A stretch of 64,000 bases of DNA from Comamonas sp. KCTC 72670 (GTDB lineage Bacteria; Myxococcota; Myxococcia; Myxococcales; Myxococcaceae). The notes beneath the pieces were generated by a model that searched no databases, was not told the DNA's origin, and saw only the letters and a program-made list of their open reading frames with translations. The position numbers were made by a program, and so were the translations under genes. The DNA lies in NCBI GenBank assembly GCA_014656495.1, contig BNCN01000004.1, forward strand, positions 600,616 to 664,615. The letters are read 5' to 3'. Below, piece by piece: positions 7,881 to 16,367 of this stretch (the first letter of the stretch is position 1; every line of letters starts with the position of its first letter).

Positions 7881-9175
7881 AGGGGGCCGTCGTCCGCTTG
7901 CTGCTGCTGGTGGTGCTGCTGGCCATCATCAGCCGGGCGCAGGTGCTTCGCGCGGACTCGGGCACGCCGGTGCTGCTGGCCGCGGGCGCGCTGCTCCTGT
8001 GCGGCCTGTTCGCGGGCAAGGTGGCCAAGGGCCTGGGGTTGCCTCGCCTCACCGGCTACCTGCTGGTGGGCGTGGCGGTGGGGCCTTACGCGCTGGGCTT
8101 CATCCCCAACGCGGGGGTGAAGGGGCTGGAGCTGGTGAAGGGGCTGGCGGTGAGCCTCATCGCCCTGGTGGCCGGCACGGAGCTGCGGCTGGGCCTCATC
8201 CGCCGCGTGGGCGCGCGGGTGGCGCTGCTGTGCGCGGCCGTGTGCGGCGCCACGTTCCTGGTGTGTTTCGGCGCCACCTTCGCGCTCAAGCCGGTCCTGC
8301 CGTTCCTGGCGGACATGACGATGCCGCAGGCCCTGGCGGTCAGCGCGCTGCTCTCCACGGTGGTGGTGTCGTTCTCGCCCACCGTCACCATCGCCATCGT
8401 CCAGGAGACGCGCGCGCGCGGCACCTTCACCGAGTTCCTGATGGCCCTGGTCATCATCGGCGACCTGCTGGTGATGGTGGCCTTCGCGGTGGCCGCCGGC
8501 TTGACGAAGGCGAGCTTCGGCGGCGGCCTGGACGTGACGGGGCTGCTCGGCGGGGTGGGGTGGGAGCTGTTCGGTTCGGTGGTGGTGGGGATGGTGTTGG
8601 CGGTGGGAATGCTCGTCTACATGCGGGGGGTGAACCGCGAGCTGCCGCTGTTCCTGGTGGGCTTGTGCTTCGCGGCCGCGGAGGGGGGCACGCGCCTGCA
8701 CCTGTCCCCCCTGCTGGTGTCGCTGGCGGCCGGGGCGCTCATCGCCAACCTGGACGAGCATGCCGGCGAGCGCATCCACCACGCCATCCAGCAGGCGGGC
8801 CTGCCCGTGTTCGCGCTCTTCTTCGCCGCCGCGGGCGCGGGGTTGAAGCTGGACTCGCTGCTGACGGTCGGCCCCGCGGCGCTGCTGCTGGTGGCCCTGC
8901 GAGGCGCCGCCATCTGGTTCTCCTGCCGCCGCTTCGCCCCTGTCGATGACCCCCGGATGCGGCGCTACCTCTGGATGGGGCTCATCTCCCAGGCCGGCGT
9001 CACCTTTGGGCTGGCGGCGCTGGTGTCCAGGACGTTTCCGACCTTTGGTCCCCAGGTGGAAGTGCTCATCGTGGCCATGATCACCGCCCACGAACTGGTG
9101 GGGCCGGTGCTCACGAGGCGGGCCCTGGCCGCCTCCGGAGAGATCCGCACGGACGACGTCCAGGGAACGGCATAG
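7877..9175 (+). CDS. Cation:proton antiporter, second of a tandem pair
   Basis: 432 aa polytopic membrane protein with CPA2-type features: GLPRLTGYLLVGVAVGP near residues 54-70, then VSLIALVAGTELRL, and MALVIIGDLLVMVAFAVA with a membrane Asp. No nucleotide-binding tail. Shares a 4-bp overlap with the preceding antiporter. It is longer and more typical of Kef-type exchangers than its partner, so the first gene may be the derived copy. Confidence 0.82.
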   Translation: MKGAVVRLLLLVVLLAIISRAQVLRADSGTPVLLAAGALLLCGLFAGKVAKGLGLPRLTGYLLVGVAVGPYALGFIPNAGVKGLELVKGLAVSLIALVAGTELRLGLIRRVGARVALLCAAVCGATFLVCFGATFALKPVLPFLADMTMPQALAVSALLSTVVVSFSPTVTIAIVQETRARGTFTEFLMALVIIGDLLVMVAFAVAAGLTKASFGGGLDVTGLLGGVGWELFGSVVVGMVLAVGMLVYMRGVNRELPLFLVGLCFAAAEGGTRLHLSPLLVSLAAGALIANLDEHAGERIHHAIQQAGLPVFALFFAAAGAGLKLDSLLTVGPAALLLVALRGAAIWFSCRRFAPVDDPRMRRYLWMGLISQAGVTFGLAALVSRTFPTFGPQVEVLIVAMITAHELVGPVLTRRALAASGEIRTDDVQGTA

Positions 9176-9229
9176 GCTGTCAGGCATCCGACCTGGCGGA
9201 ACCGTCACTCAGGAGGCACGGAGAACATC

Positions 9230-9841
9230 ATGGCCGCACCCATCCTCGAGGTGGACATGGAGCACCCTTCGCCCCGCCACCTTCAGCGCGCGGTGGAGGT
9301 GTTAGAGCGCGGCGGCTTGCTGGCCTACCCGACGGACACGTACTTCGGGCTCGGCTGCGACCTGAGCTCCAAGAAGGGCATCGAGCGCCTCTACCAGCTC
9401 AAGGGCCGCGACAAGAAGAAGCCCTTGTCCTTCCTCTGCCCCGACCTGTCGGACGTGGCCCGTTACGCCCACGTGAGCAATTTCGCGTACCGGACGATGA
9501 AGGGCCTCACTCCGGGTGCGTTCACCTTCATCCTCGAAGCCACGCGCCTGGTGCCCGACTTGATGATGTCCAAGCAGAAGCAGGTCGGCATCCGGGTGCC
9601 TGACGCACCGCTGGTCCGGGAGCTGGCCCGCGCGCTCGGCCGCCCTCTGGTGACCACCTCCGCCACCAATACGGAGGGTGAGCCCCTCACGGACGCAAAG
9701 GATATCAAGGCCGAGCTCGGTCACGGCCTGGATCTCATCCTCGACGGGGGTGTCACCCTCAATGAGCCGTCGACGGTGATTTCACTCATCGGCGATTCAC
9801 TTGAAATCCTACGCCAAGGCAAGGGTAGGCTGGAGGACTAG
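9230..9841 (+). CDS. YciO/Sua5/YrdC family L-threonylcarbamoyladenylate synthase
   Basis: 203 aa. The family hallmarks are present: LLAYPTDTYFGLGCD (34-48) for nucleotide binding, then LKGRDKKKPLSFL (substrate Lys/Arg motif KR..K..PLS), GIRVPD and VTTSAT. Members make the threonylcarbamoyl-AMP used for the tRNA t6A37 modification; the shorter YciO branch has weaker activity. The length and absence of a C-terminal Sua5 domain point to YciO/YrdC. Start ATG 9230 follows AGGAGGCACGGAG. Confidence 0.86.
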   Translation: MAAPILEVDMEHPSPRHLQRAVEVLERGGLLAYPTDTYFGLGCDLSSKKGIERLYQLKGRDKKKPLSFLCPDLSDVARYAHVSNFAYRTMKGLTPGAFTFILEATRLVPDLMMSKQKQVGIRVPDAPLVRELARALGRPLVTTSATNTEGEPLTDAKDIKAELGHGLDLILDGGVTLNEPSTVISLIGDSLEILRQGKGRLED

Positions 9842-9863
9842 AACCCGAGAATAGGGGGATTTC

Positions 9864-10844
9864 TTGGCACAGGGGGGAACACGGCCGAGCTCCGTGGATG
9901 TACCGGAGCAGGTCCCAGGGCTGCTCACGTTGTTACTGTTGCTACTGTTTCGGCCGGTGGACCTGCATTACCGGCTCCGGGCGGCGGGCATCACTTTGCC
10001 GGGCGCCCGGCTGGCGACGCTGAATCACGCCGCTTCCAAGGGCCACCGGGCCACGGCGCTCTATGTCCGGCGCATGCTGCTGCTCCTGCTCGTGGCGGCG
10101 CCGGTGGCCACGGAGTTGCTGGGGTTGGCGCTGATGAGCGCGGGCCTGCCGCTGGAGCGGGGCTGGGTGCTGTCGGCGTTGTTCTGCTCCGTCGCGGGCC
10201 TGCTGGTGGCGCAGGTGCTCGGCTTGTCCGCGGGGGTGCTGCTCGGCTCGCTGTCGGGGCTGGCCACGTTGCTGGGTCTGCACGCCACGAAGGCGGACGC
10301 GTTCGGGCCCAGCCTGAGCGGGGCGGCCGGCGTGGTGGTGGGCATGTGCCTGGGCGCGGTGGTGGGCCTGGCGTGTGGAAGCATCACCGGCATCTCCATT
10401 GGCCGGGGCCCCACGGTGGCCCGGGTGCAGATGGCGGCCATCGTCACCGGCTTGATGCCCATGGTGGTCTGGAGCGGGACGACGAACGCCTCCTACGCGG
10501 GCGCGGTGGCGGCCAGCGCGCTGGTGGCCTTCCTCATCAGCGCGTTCCGCCTGCCGCTGTACGCGGTGGAGGTGCTCGCCTCGGCGCTGGCGTACGCGGT
10601 GGAGCGCTGGACGGGGCGGCCGACGCTGGGCTGGGTGCCGGTGCGCCACCACAACCTGAGCTACCTGCCGCATCCCTTCCTGGGACGGCACCTGGCGCTG
10701 GCGGTGCGCTCTCGCCCCGCGGAGGTGCTGGCGGTCGCGGATGCCTGCCTGCGCTCCCCGGGAAACATCGTGGTGGGCTGGCCCTGGGTGGTCCAGGCGC
10801 TGGAGTCGGCGCCGTCCGAGGGGGCAGGGGAGCCGCGCGCCTGA
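9864..10844 (+). CDS. Hypothetical polytopic membrane protein
   Basis: 326 aa. A short hydrophilic N-terminus and a hydrophobic segment near 22-30 are followed by a charged stretch and then about six or seven hydrophobic segments with long Gly/Ala-rich helices (residues about 70-245). The C-terminus is soluble (RHHNLSYLPHPFLGRHLALAV). I do not recognise a family. TTG start with GGGGGAT just upstream; a GTG at 9895 is an alternative. It sits between the YciO gene and xerD. Confidence 0.65.
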   Translation: MAQGGTRPSSVDVPEQVPGLLTLLLLLLFRPVDLHYRLRAAGITLPGARLATLNHAASKGHRATALYVRRMLLLLLVAAPVATELLGLALMSAGLPLERGWVLSALFCSVAGLLVAQVLGLSAGVLLGSLSGLATLLGLHATKADAFGPSLSGAAGVVVGMCLGAVVGLACGSITGISIGRGPTVARVQMAAIVTGLMPMVVWSGTTNASYAGAVAASALVAFLISAFRLPLYAVEVLASALAYAVERWTGRPTLGWVPVRHHNLSYLPHPFLGRHLALAVRSRPAEVLAVADACLRSPGNIVVGWPWVVQALESAPSEGAGEPRA

Positions 10845-10889
10845 GCCGCTGAATTGCCTCGCCGCGCGGCTCCGGTAGCCTGCGCGGCG

Positions 10890-11825
10890 ATGGAAGGAAT
10901 GCTCGACGCGTTCATCGCCTTCGTCCGCGCGGAGCGCGGGTTGTCCGGCAAGACGGTGGACGCCTACGCCGCGGACATCAACGTGTACTTCGAGGACCTG
11001 CGCTCGCGCGGCGTCTCCGACGTGACGCAGGCGAAGCAGGAAGATGTGTCCGCGCACATGGCCGCGCTGGGCAAGCGGGGGCTGGGCAAGCGCAGTCAGG
11101 CCCGGCACCTCGCGGCCCTGCGCGGCTTCCACCGCTTCCTCGTCGCCGAGCGCATGGCGGACAAGGACCCGACGGAGGACCTGGACACGCCCCGCTCGGC
11201 GCGGAAGCTGCCCATCTTCCTGACGCTGGAGGAGGTGGAGCAGCTCCTGGCGGCCCCGGACGAGCGCACGGCCACGGGCATCCGCGACAAGGCCATGCTG
11301 GAGGTGCTGTACGCCACCGGCCTGCGCGTGAGCGAGCTGTGCGGCCTGGGCATCAACGACGTGCAGCTCACGGCGGGCTACCTGGTGGCGAAGGGCAAGG
11401 GCGCCAAGGAGCGGCTCGTCCCGCTGGGCAGCGTGGCCATCGAGAAGGTCCAGGCGTACCTGGCCGAGGCCCGGCCCGCCGCGTTGGGCAAGCGCAAGTC
11501 GCAGGCGCTGTTCGTCACGCCTCGCGGCTCGGGCTTCACGCGGCAGGGCTTCTGGAAGCTGCTCAAGCGCTATGCGCTGAAGGCGGGCATCCTGAAGCCG
11601 CTGTCACCGCACAAGCTGCGGCACTCCTTCGCCACGCACCTGGTGGAGCGGGGCGCGGACCTGCGCGCCGTGCAGCAGATGCTGGGGCACGCGGACCTGG
11701 CGACGACGCAGATCTACACCCACGTCAACGCGGCCCGGCTGCGGTCCGTGTACGACGAGTTCCACCCGCGCAGCGACGTCTTCGTCCCCAAGGCGAAGAA
11801 GAAGCGGGCGGTGGCCGCGCGGTGA
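10890..11825 (+). CDS. xerD: Tyrosine recombinase XerD-like
   Basis: 311 aa site-specific recombinase. N-terminal SAM-like core-binding domain (about 1-90) followed by the catalytic domain with a complete set of residues: Arg146 (GLRVSEL), HKLRH at 241-245 (His241, Arg244), His267 and the nucleophile Tyr276 (QIYTHV). Length is that of XerC/XerD, which resolve chromosome dimers at dif with FtsK; I call XerD rather than XerC with moderate confidence. Start at ATG 10890; an ATG at 10899 is also possible. A TTG further upstream (10854) was not used. Confidence 0.9.
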   Translation: MEGMLDAFIAFVRAERGLSGKTVDAYAADINVYFEDLRSRGVSDVTQAKQEDVSAHMAALGKRGLGKRSQARHLAALRGFHRFLVAERMADKDPTEDLDTPRSARKLPIFLTLEEVEQLLAAPDERTATGIRDKAMLEVLYATGLRVSELCGLGINDVQLTAGYLVAKGKGAKERLVPLGSVAIEKVQAYLAEARPAALGKRKSQALFVTPRGSGFTRQGFWKLLKRYALKAGILKPLSPHKLRHSFATHLVERGADLRAVQQMLGHADLATTQIYTHVNAARLRSVYDEFHPRSDVFVPKAKKKRAVAAR

Positions 11826-11828
11826 AGG

Positions 11829-11844
11829 CGCGGCCCCGGCCGCG
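11829..11844. terminator. Short inverted repeat between convergent genes
   Basis: A 7-bp perfect inverted repeat (CGCGGCC / GGCCGCG) with a 2-base loop lies between the stop of xerD and the end of the DUF4388 gene. It has no T-run and a tight loop, so it is only a possible bidirectional terminator. Confidence 0.3.
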
Positions 11845-11849
11845 AGGGC

Positions 11850-13022
11850 TCAGCCGCCCAGGTTGTGGACGGGGAGGCCAAACGGGTCCGTGTGGGCCCG
11901 CCGGGGCTCGCTGCCCGGCAGGGGCGCCACGCGAATCAGCCCACAGGCCATGAGCCGGTGCACCGAGCGCGACGCCGCCAGCTCGCCCATGGCCGCCGTG
12001 CGCAGCGCCTGCCGGATGCTCCGGCTGCCGCGCAGCTTCGAGTACAGGTAGAGGTCATCCGCCGTCAGGTCGGGCGGGGTGGGGCGCGGAATCGGCTCGA
12101 AGACGAGGCGGCCGTCCAGGGCGAAGAGCTCGTCGCTGAGGGCCAGCGTCAGGCGAATCTCCGCCTCGCGGTACAGCGCGTGGGCTTCGGGCACGGGGCC
12201 CCGCTCCAGCACCTGCGCGGCCAGGGCCACGGCGTGGTCGTACTTCCCGGCCTCCAGGAAGCCCTTCACCAGGGTGAGGAGTTCGGCCAGCTCGGCGGCC
12301 TCACCCAGCTTGGGGCCGCCCGCCTTGCGCGGCGCCAGGGCACCCCGGCGGTAGAGGTGGAGCACCCAGCGCGCGGCGAACAGCGGGGCCTCCCGGGCGC
12401 TGGCCAGCATCTCGCCCAGCGTGGCGCCGCTCGCCGCGAGGTCCAGCAGGACGTCCTCCTCCTCGGAGTACGTCTCCACGGCGAACTCTCGGAAGACGCG
12501 GAACGTCATGTCCATGCGCGGGAAGATGTCGCGGAACATCGTCCACTCGCGCTGGCGCGTCACCGCGTCGCGGTGGAGCGTCGACAGGGACAGCTTGAGC
12601 CCCACCGCCCGGCCCGCGGGCGGCAAGCCAGGGGTGAACTCCACCTCGCCCGACTCCCAGGCGTAGCAGTCGAAGAGGGACTCGCGCGCCTTGTGCTCCA
12701 GCGCCTCGATGAGGCGGGGCAGCTCCACGAAGCAGCGCTGCACCAGGAAGGTGCCGTAGGGCATGCCCGCGCCCTCGGCCGCCTCGAAGGCCGCCGCGGC
12801 GCGGGGCGCGTCCAGGATGCGGAGGTTCACCAGGACCTGGGCCAGGTGCTCCCGTGGGTCATTCGAACTCTCGCCCACCAGGTAGCCGTCCTTCACGTGG
12901 AAGCATCGCCGGACCGCGCCGCGTTCCACCCGCAGCACCCCTTCGACACCGGGGGCGCTGAACAGCGGTGGCACCACCATCTGCAGCCGGTAGCTGGCGA
13001 GACTTCCGTTGAAAGGCTCCAT
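11850..13022 (-). CDS. DUF4388 domain protein
   Basis: 390 aa. The N-terminal half (about residues 1-150) has the DUF4388/PatA-like pattern: GSLASYRLQMVVPPLFS, conversion to group-effect strands, then ESLFDCYAWESGEVEFTPG. The C-terminal half is helical (DUF4388 proteins often have TPR-like tails), including LVKGFLEAGKYDHAVALAAQ, which reads as one TPR-like hairpin. This family is abundant in myxobacteria and often linked to signalling. Start ATG 13022 with GGAGG upstream; a longer start near 13235 lacks a ribosome site. Confidence 0.75.
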   Translation of the reverse strand: MEPFNGSLASYRLQMVVPPLFSAPGVEGVLRVERGAVRRCFHVKDGYLVGESSNDPREHLAQVLVNLRILDAPRAAAAFEAAEGAGMPYGTFLVQRCFVELPRLIEALEHKARESLFDCYAWESGEVEFTPGLPPAGRAVGLKLSLSTLHRDAVTRQREWTMFRDIFPRMDMTFRVFREFAVETYSEEEDVLLDLAASGATLGEMLASAREAPLFAARWVLHLYRRGALAPRKAGGPKLGEAAELAELLTLVKGFLEAGKYDHAVALAAQVLERGPVPEAHALYREAEIRLTLALSDELFALDGRLVFEPIPRPTPPDLTADDLYLYSKLRGSRSIRQALRTAAMGELAASRSVHRLMACGLIRVAPLPGSEPRRAHTDPFGLPVHNLGG

Positions 13023-13285
13023 GCAGGTGCGTCCTCCAAGATGGGTTTCCCGCGTGTGGAAACCCCAGGGTACCGGCGCACCCGGATGTGATTCAATTGC
13101 AAGTGCCTGGATTTGCTCGGGATTTCCTGGCGGAGCGCAAAGTTCCAGGGAGAGTCCGCCTTGACTTCCAGAACCGGACGGAGGCCCTGCGGGGTCAACG
13201 GACGGTTGCAGGGCCGCGTCGGGTGTGCGAACCACCCGCGTCAGGTAGCAGACCCTCGATTTCAGAGTTCAGGTTCGAAACCGAT

Positions 13286-14332
13286 ATGCGGATTCTCTCA
13301 GGAGTGCAGTCGTCCGGCAGGCTGCACCTCGGCAACTACTACGGTGCGCTTCGCCAGTTCGTGCAGCTCCAGGACGAGGGCGAAAGCTACTACTTCATCG
13401 CCAACCTCCACGCGCTCACCACCGTGAGGGATCCGAAGGCGGCGCTGGACCTGACGCGCGAGGCCGCGATGGCCTACCTGGCGCTGGGGCTGGACCCGAA
13501 GAAGGCCGTCCTGTTCCGCCAGAGCGATGTCCGCGAGGTCCTGGAGCTCTACTGGATTCTCGGCTCGGTGACGCCGCATGCGCACCTGGAGCGGGCCCAC
13601 AGCTACAAGGACAAGGTGGCCAAGGGCATCAGCCCGGACTTCGGCCTCTTCGCGTACCCGGTGCTGATGGCCGCGGACATCCTGCTCTACAGCGCGGACT
13701 TCGTCCCGGTGGGCAAGGACCAGATTCAACACATCGAGTTCGCGCGCGACTGGGCGGTGAAGTTCAACACCCAGTACGTCCCGGGCTACGACCCGGCGGA
13801 CCCGGAAGGGAAGGAGCGGGGGCACTCGCCCGGCATCCTGAAGCTGCCGGCGGCGCGCATCCAGGAGTCCACCCAGACGGTGCCCGGCGTCGACGGACAG
13901 AAGATGTCCAAGTCCTACGGGAACACCATCGAGCTGTTCGGGGACGAGAAGGAAATCAAGAAGCGCATCATGTCCATCAAGACGGACTCGACGCCGGTGG
14001 ACGCGCCCAAGCCGGTGCCCCAGCAGCCGGCGACGACGCCGGGCCTCGTGAGCGATGCGCCGCTGTACGACTTGCTGAAGCTGATGCTGCCCGAGTCCGA
14101 CTTCGCCGAGGTGGACGCCACCTGGAGGGCGGGTGGGAAGGGCTACGGCGACTACAAGAAGAAGCTCCTGGAGGCCTATCATGCGACCTTTGGCCCGGCC
14201 CGTCAGCGGTACGCCGAGCTGGCGGCCGACCCGGGCGAGGTGGAGCGCATCCTCCAGGACGGCGCAGACCGGGCCCGCGCCGAGGCGTCCCGCCTCATGA
14301 CGCAGGTCCGCAAGGCCGTGGGAATCCCCTGA
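13286..14332 (+). CDS. trpS: Tryptophanyl-tRNA synthetase
   Basis: 348 aa class I aminoacyl-tRNA synthetase charging tRNA-Trp. The HIGH-like motif is HLGN at residues 14-17 and the KMSKS motif is exact at 206-210. Length is normal for bacterial TrpS. An ATG at 13286 starts the conserved MRILSGVQ; the open frame upstream to 13088 was rejected. It heads a same-strand run with scpA, scpB and the pseudouridine synthase. Confidence 0.97.
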   Translation: MRILSGVQSSGRLHLGNYYGALRQFVQLQDEGESYYFIANLHALTTVRDPKAALDLTREAAMAYLALGLDPKKAVLFRQSDVREVLELYWILGSVTPHAHLERAHSYKDKVAKGISPDFGLFAYPVLMAADILLYSADFVPVGKDQIQHIEFARDWAVKFNTQYVPGYDPADPEGKERGHSPGILKLPAARIQESTQTVPGVDGQKMSKSYGNTIELFGDEKEIKKRIMSIKTDSTPVDAPKPVPQQPATTPGLVSDAPLYDLLKLMLPESDFAEVDATWRAGGKGYGDYKKKLLEAYHATFGPARQRYAELAADPGEVERILQDGADRARAEASRLMTQVRKAVGIP

Positions 14333-14494
14333 GTCGGGAGGCCTGAACGGGCTTTCACTGCCGATTGTTTGACCCACCTAGGGGGCACTGGTATGGGTGT
14401 GTGTCCTCCAGGCTCGTGCCCACTGCCTAAGAAAGTCGGGCCCTTACGCGACACCGCGACCCACCCATACCGTTGACGCCATCCAGGACATCCG

Positions 14495-15367
14495 GTGAGT
14501 GAGGAACGTCGCTCGCCGGCCGATGAGGCCCTTCGTGAAGGGGAGTTGCCGCGGAGTCCGAGCGACAACTTCCGCATCGCGCTGCCCAATTTCGAAGGTC
14601 CGCTGGACCTGCTGCTCCATCTCATCAAGGAGCATCGGGTCGACATCTTCGACATTCCGCTGGCGCTGATCACGGAGAAGTACCTCGAGCACCTGGACCG
14701 GATGCGGGAGATCAACCTCGACATCGCCGGGGAGTTCCTGGTGATGGCCTCCACGCTGGCGCACCTGAAGAGCCGCATGCTCCTGCCCCGTCAGGACGCC
14801 GTCGCGGCGCAGGAGGCAGGGGAGGTCCTCTCCGCCGTCGCCGAGGAGGCCGAGGACCCCCGCGCGGAGCTGGTGCGGCGCCTGCTCGAGTACCAGAAGT
14901 ACAAGGACGCCTCGGAGCAGCTCGCCACGCAGGACCTGCTCGGCCGCGACGTCTTCACCCGCAACGTGCCGGTGGAGGCGGTGCCCATCCCGGATGATGA
15001 GGTGGGGCTCCAGGAGTTCAGCGTCCTCAAGCTGGTGGAGGCGCTTGACCGGGTGCTGGAGCGGTTGCAGCCCAAACTACAGCACGAGGTGGTCCGGGAG
15101 CGCGTGACGCTGTCCGAAGCCATCCTCCGCGTAGTAGAGCGCCTGCGCCCGCATGGACAGGTGCTCTTCGAGAGCCTGTTCACGGAAGAGGAAACCCCGT
15201 CGCGACAGGAGGTGGTCATCACCTTCCTGGCCATCCTGGAGATGGTGAAGCGGCGGCTCATCCGGGTGGTGCAGGACGAGCCGCTGGGGCCCATCCTGCT
15301 TTTGCCCAATGGGGACGCGTTGGAGAAGCTGGCCCCCACGGAGGTCGACGACAGTGACTACCGGTAG
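14495..15367 (+). CDS. scpA: Segregation and condensation protein ScpA
   Basis: 290 aa kleisin subunit of the Smc-ScpAB condensin. The N-terminal segment (LPNFEGPLDLLLHLIKEHRV, residues about 30-49) matches the ScpA signature, followed by a helical kleisin linker and a C-terminal winged-helix portion. GTG start. The gene overlaps scpB by 14 bp, an arrangement that supports coupled expression. Confidence 0.95.
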   Translation: MSEERRSPADEALREGELPRSPSDNFRIALPNFEGPLDLLLHLIKEHRVDIFDIPLALITEKYLEHLDRMREINLDIAGEFLVMASTLAHLKSRMLLPRQDAVAAQEAGEVLSAVAEEAEDPRAELVRRLLEYQKYKDASEQLATQDLLGRDVFTRNVPVEAVPIPDDEVGLQEFSVLKLVEALDRVLERLQPKLQHEVVRERVTLSEAILRVVERLRPHGQVLFESLFTEEETPSRQEVVITFLAILEMVKRRLIRVVQDEPLGPILLLPNGDALEKLAPTEVDDSDYR

Positions 15368-16343
15368 CAACGGACCGCAGGACGAAACTCCCGAACCGGG
15401 CACGCCCGGCGGCCCCGGCCCGTTCTCCGAAGAGGAAATCGCCGCCGTCACGGGTCCCGGCCCCGCGGACGAGCTGGACGAACTGGAGGCCGCATCCATC
15501 GAAGAGGACTCGGATGACGCACCTCCGGATTTGGAGACGTCGTTCGAGAAGCTCGTCTCCAAGAGCCGCAAGCTGTCCACGGACCGCATCCGCACCGTCA
15601 TCGAGAGCGTGCTCTTCGTGTCGGAGCGGCCGCTGTCCGTGGAGGAGCTGTACATGGCCACCGGCATCGAGCGGGAGCTCATCGCCGAGGCCCTCAACCA
15701 GCTCTCCGGCATCCACCGCGACGGCATCAGCGGCATCGTGCTGTACGAGGTGGCGGGGGGCTGGCAGTTCCGGACGGATCCGCATTCGGCGGAGTACGTC
15801 CGGCGCTACCTGCGCGTGAAGCCGCAGCGCCTCACCCGCGCGGCGGTGGAGACGTTGGCCATCATCGCGTACCGCCAGCCGGTGACACGCCCGGAGATTG
15901 AAGACATCCGCGGCGTGGATTGTGGCGCGGTCATCAAGGCCCTGATGGACCGCAAGCTGGTGAAGATCCTGGGCAAGCGCGAAGAGGTGGGGCGGCCCAT
16001 CCTCTATGGCACCGCGCGCGAGTTCCTGGAGTTCTTCGCCCTGAAGGACCTCTCGGCCCTGCCGACGCTGCGTGAGTTCCACGAGCTGACGCAGGAGCAC
16101 CGGGAGATCGTCGAGAAGGAAGAGAAGCCGGCACCGACGGCATCGGGCACGGTGGAAGCCCTGTCGGACCCTGCTTTCACGAAGCGGATGGAGAAGAGCG
16201 CGGCGGCCAGTGAGGCCGCGCTGGAGGACCTGGAGGAGGCCATGGCGGCCGCGGACCGGACACAGAAGGTCAGCTCCAGCGTCCTGGACACGACGCCCCC
16301 GAAACCCGAGACGGGTGATACGACGGGGCCCAAGCCCGAGTGA
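15354..16343 (+). CDS. scpB: Segregation and condensation protein ScpB
   Basis: 329 aa, longer than the usual 180-200 aa. The core (about residues 70-230) has the two winged helices of ScpB: VIESVLFVSERPLSVEEL and RAAVETLAIIAYRQPVTRPE. Extra low-complexity, acidic N-terminal (1-65) and C-terminal (about 245-329) extensions flank it. GTG start at 15354 lies inside scpA, giving a 14-bp overlap. It works with ScpA and SMC in chromosome condensation. Confidence 0.93.
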   Translation: MTTGSNGPQDETPEPGTPGGPGPFSEEEIAAVTGPGPADELDELEAASIEEDSDDAPPDLETSFEKLVSKSRKLSTDRIRTVIESVLFVSERPLSVEELYMATGIERELIAEALNQLSGIHRDGISGIVLYEVAGGWQFRTDPHSAEYVRRYLRVKPQRLTRAAVETLAIIAYRQPVTRPEIEDIRGVDCGAVIKALMDRKLVKILGKREEVGRPILYGTAREFLEFFALKDLSALPTLREFHELTQEHREIVEKEEKPAPTASGTVEALSDPAFTKRMEKSAAASEAALEDLEEAMAAADRTQKVSSSVLDTTPPKPETGDTTGPKPE

Positions 16344-16367
16344 CGGGCAGCATGGAAGAAGGATGGT

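Noticed and set aside
11865..13091. Plus-strand open frame opposite the DUF4388 gene
   Set aside because: Low-complexity antisense translation, no ribosome site, and the minus strand has a recognised domain.
14333..14494. Possible tRNA or riboswitch between trpS and scpA
   Set aside because: No T-loop consensus, cloverleaf or terminator-antiterminator pair could be seen in the 160 bp.
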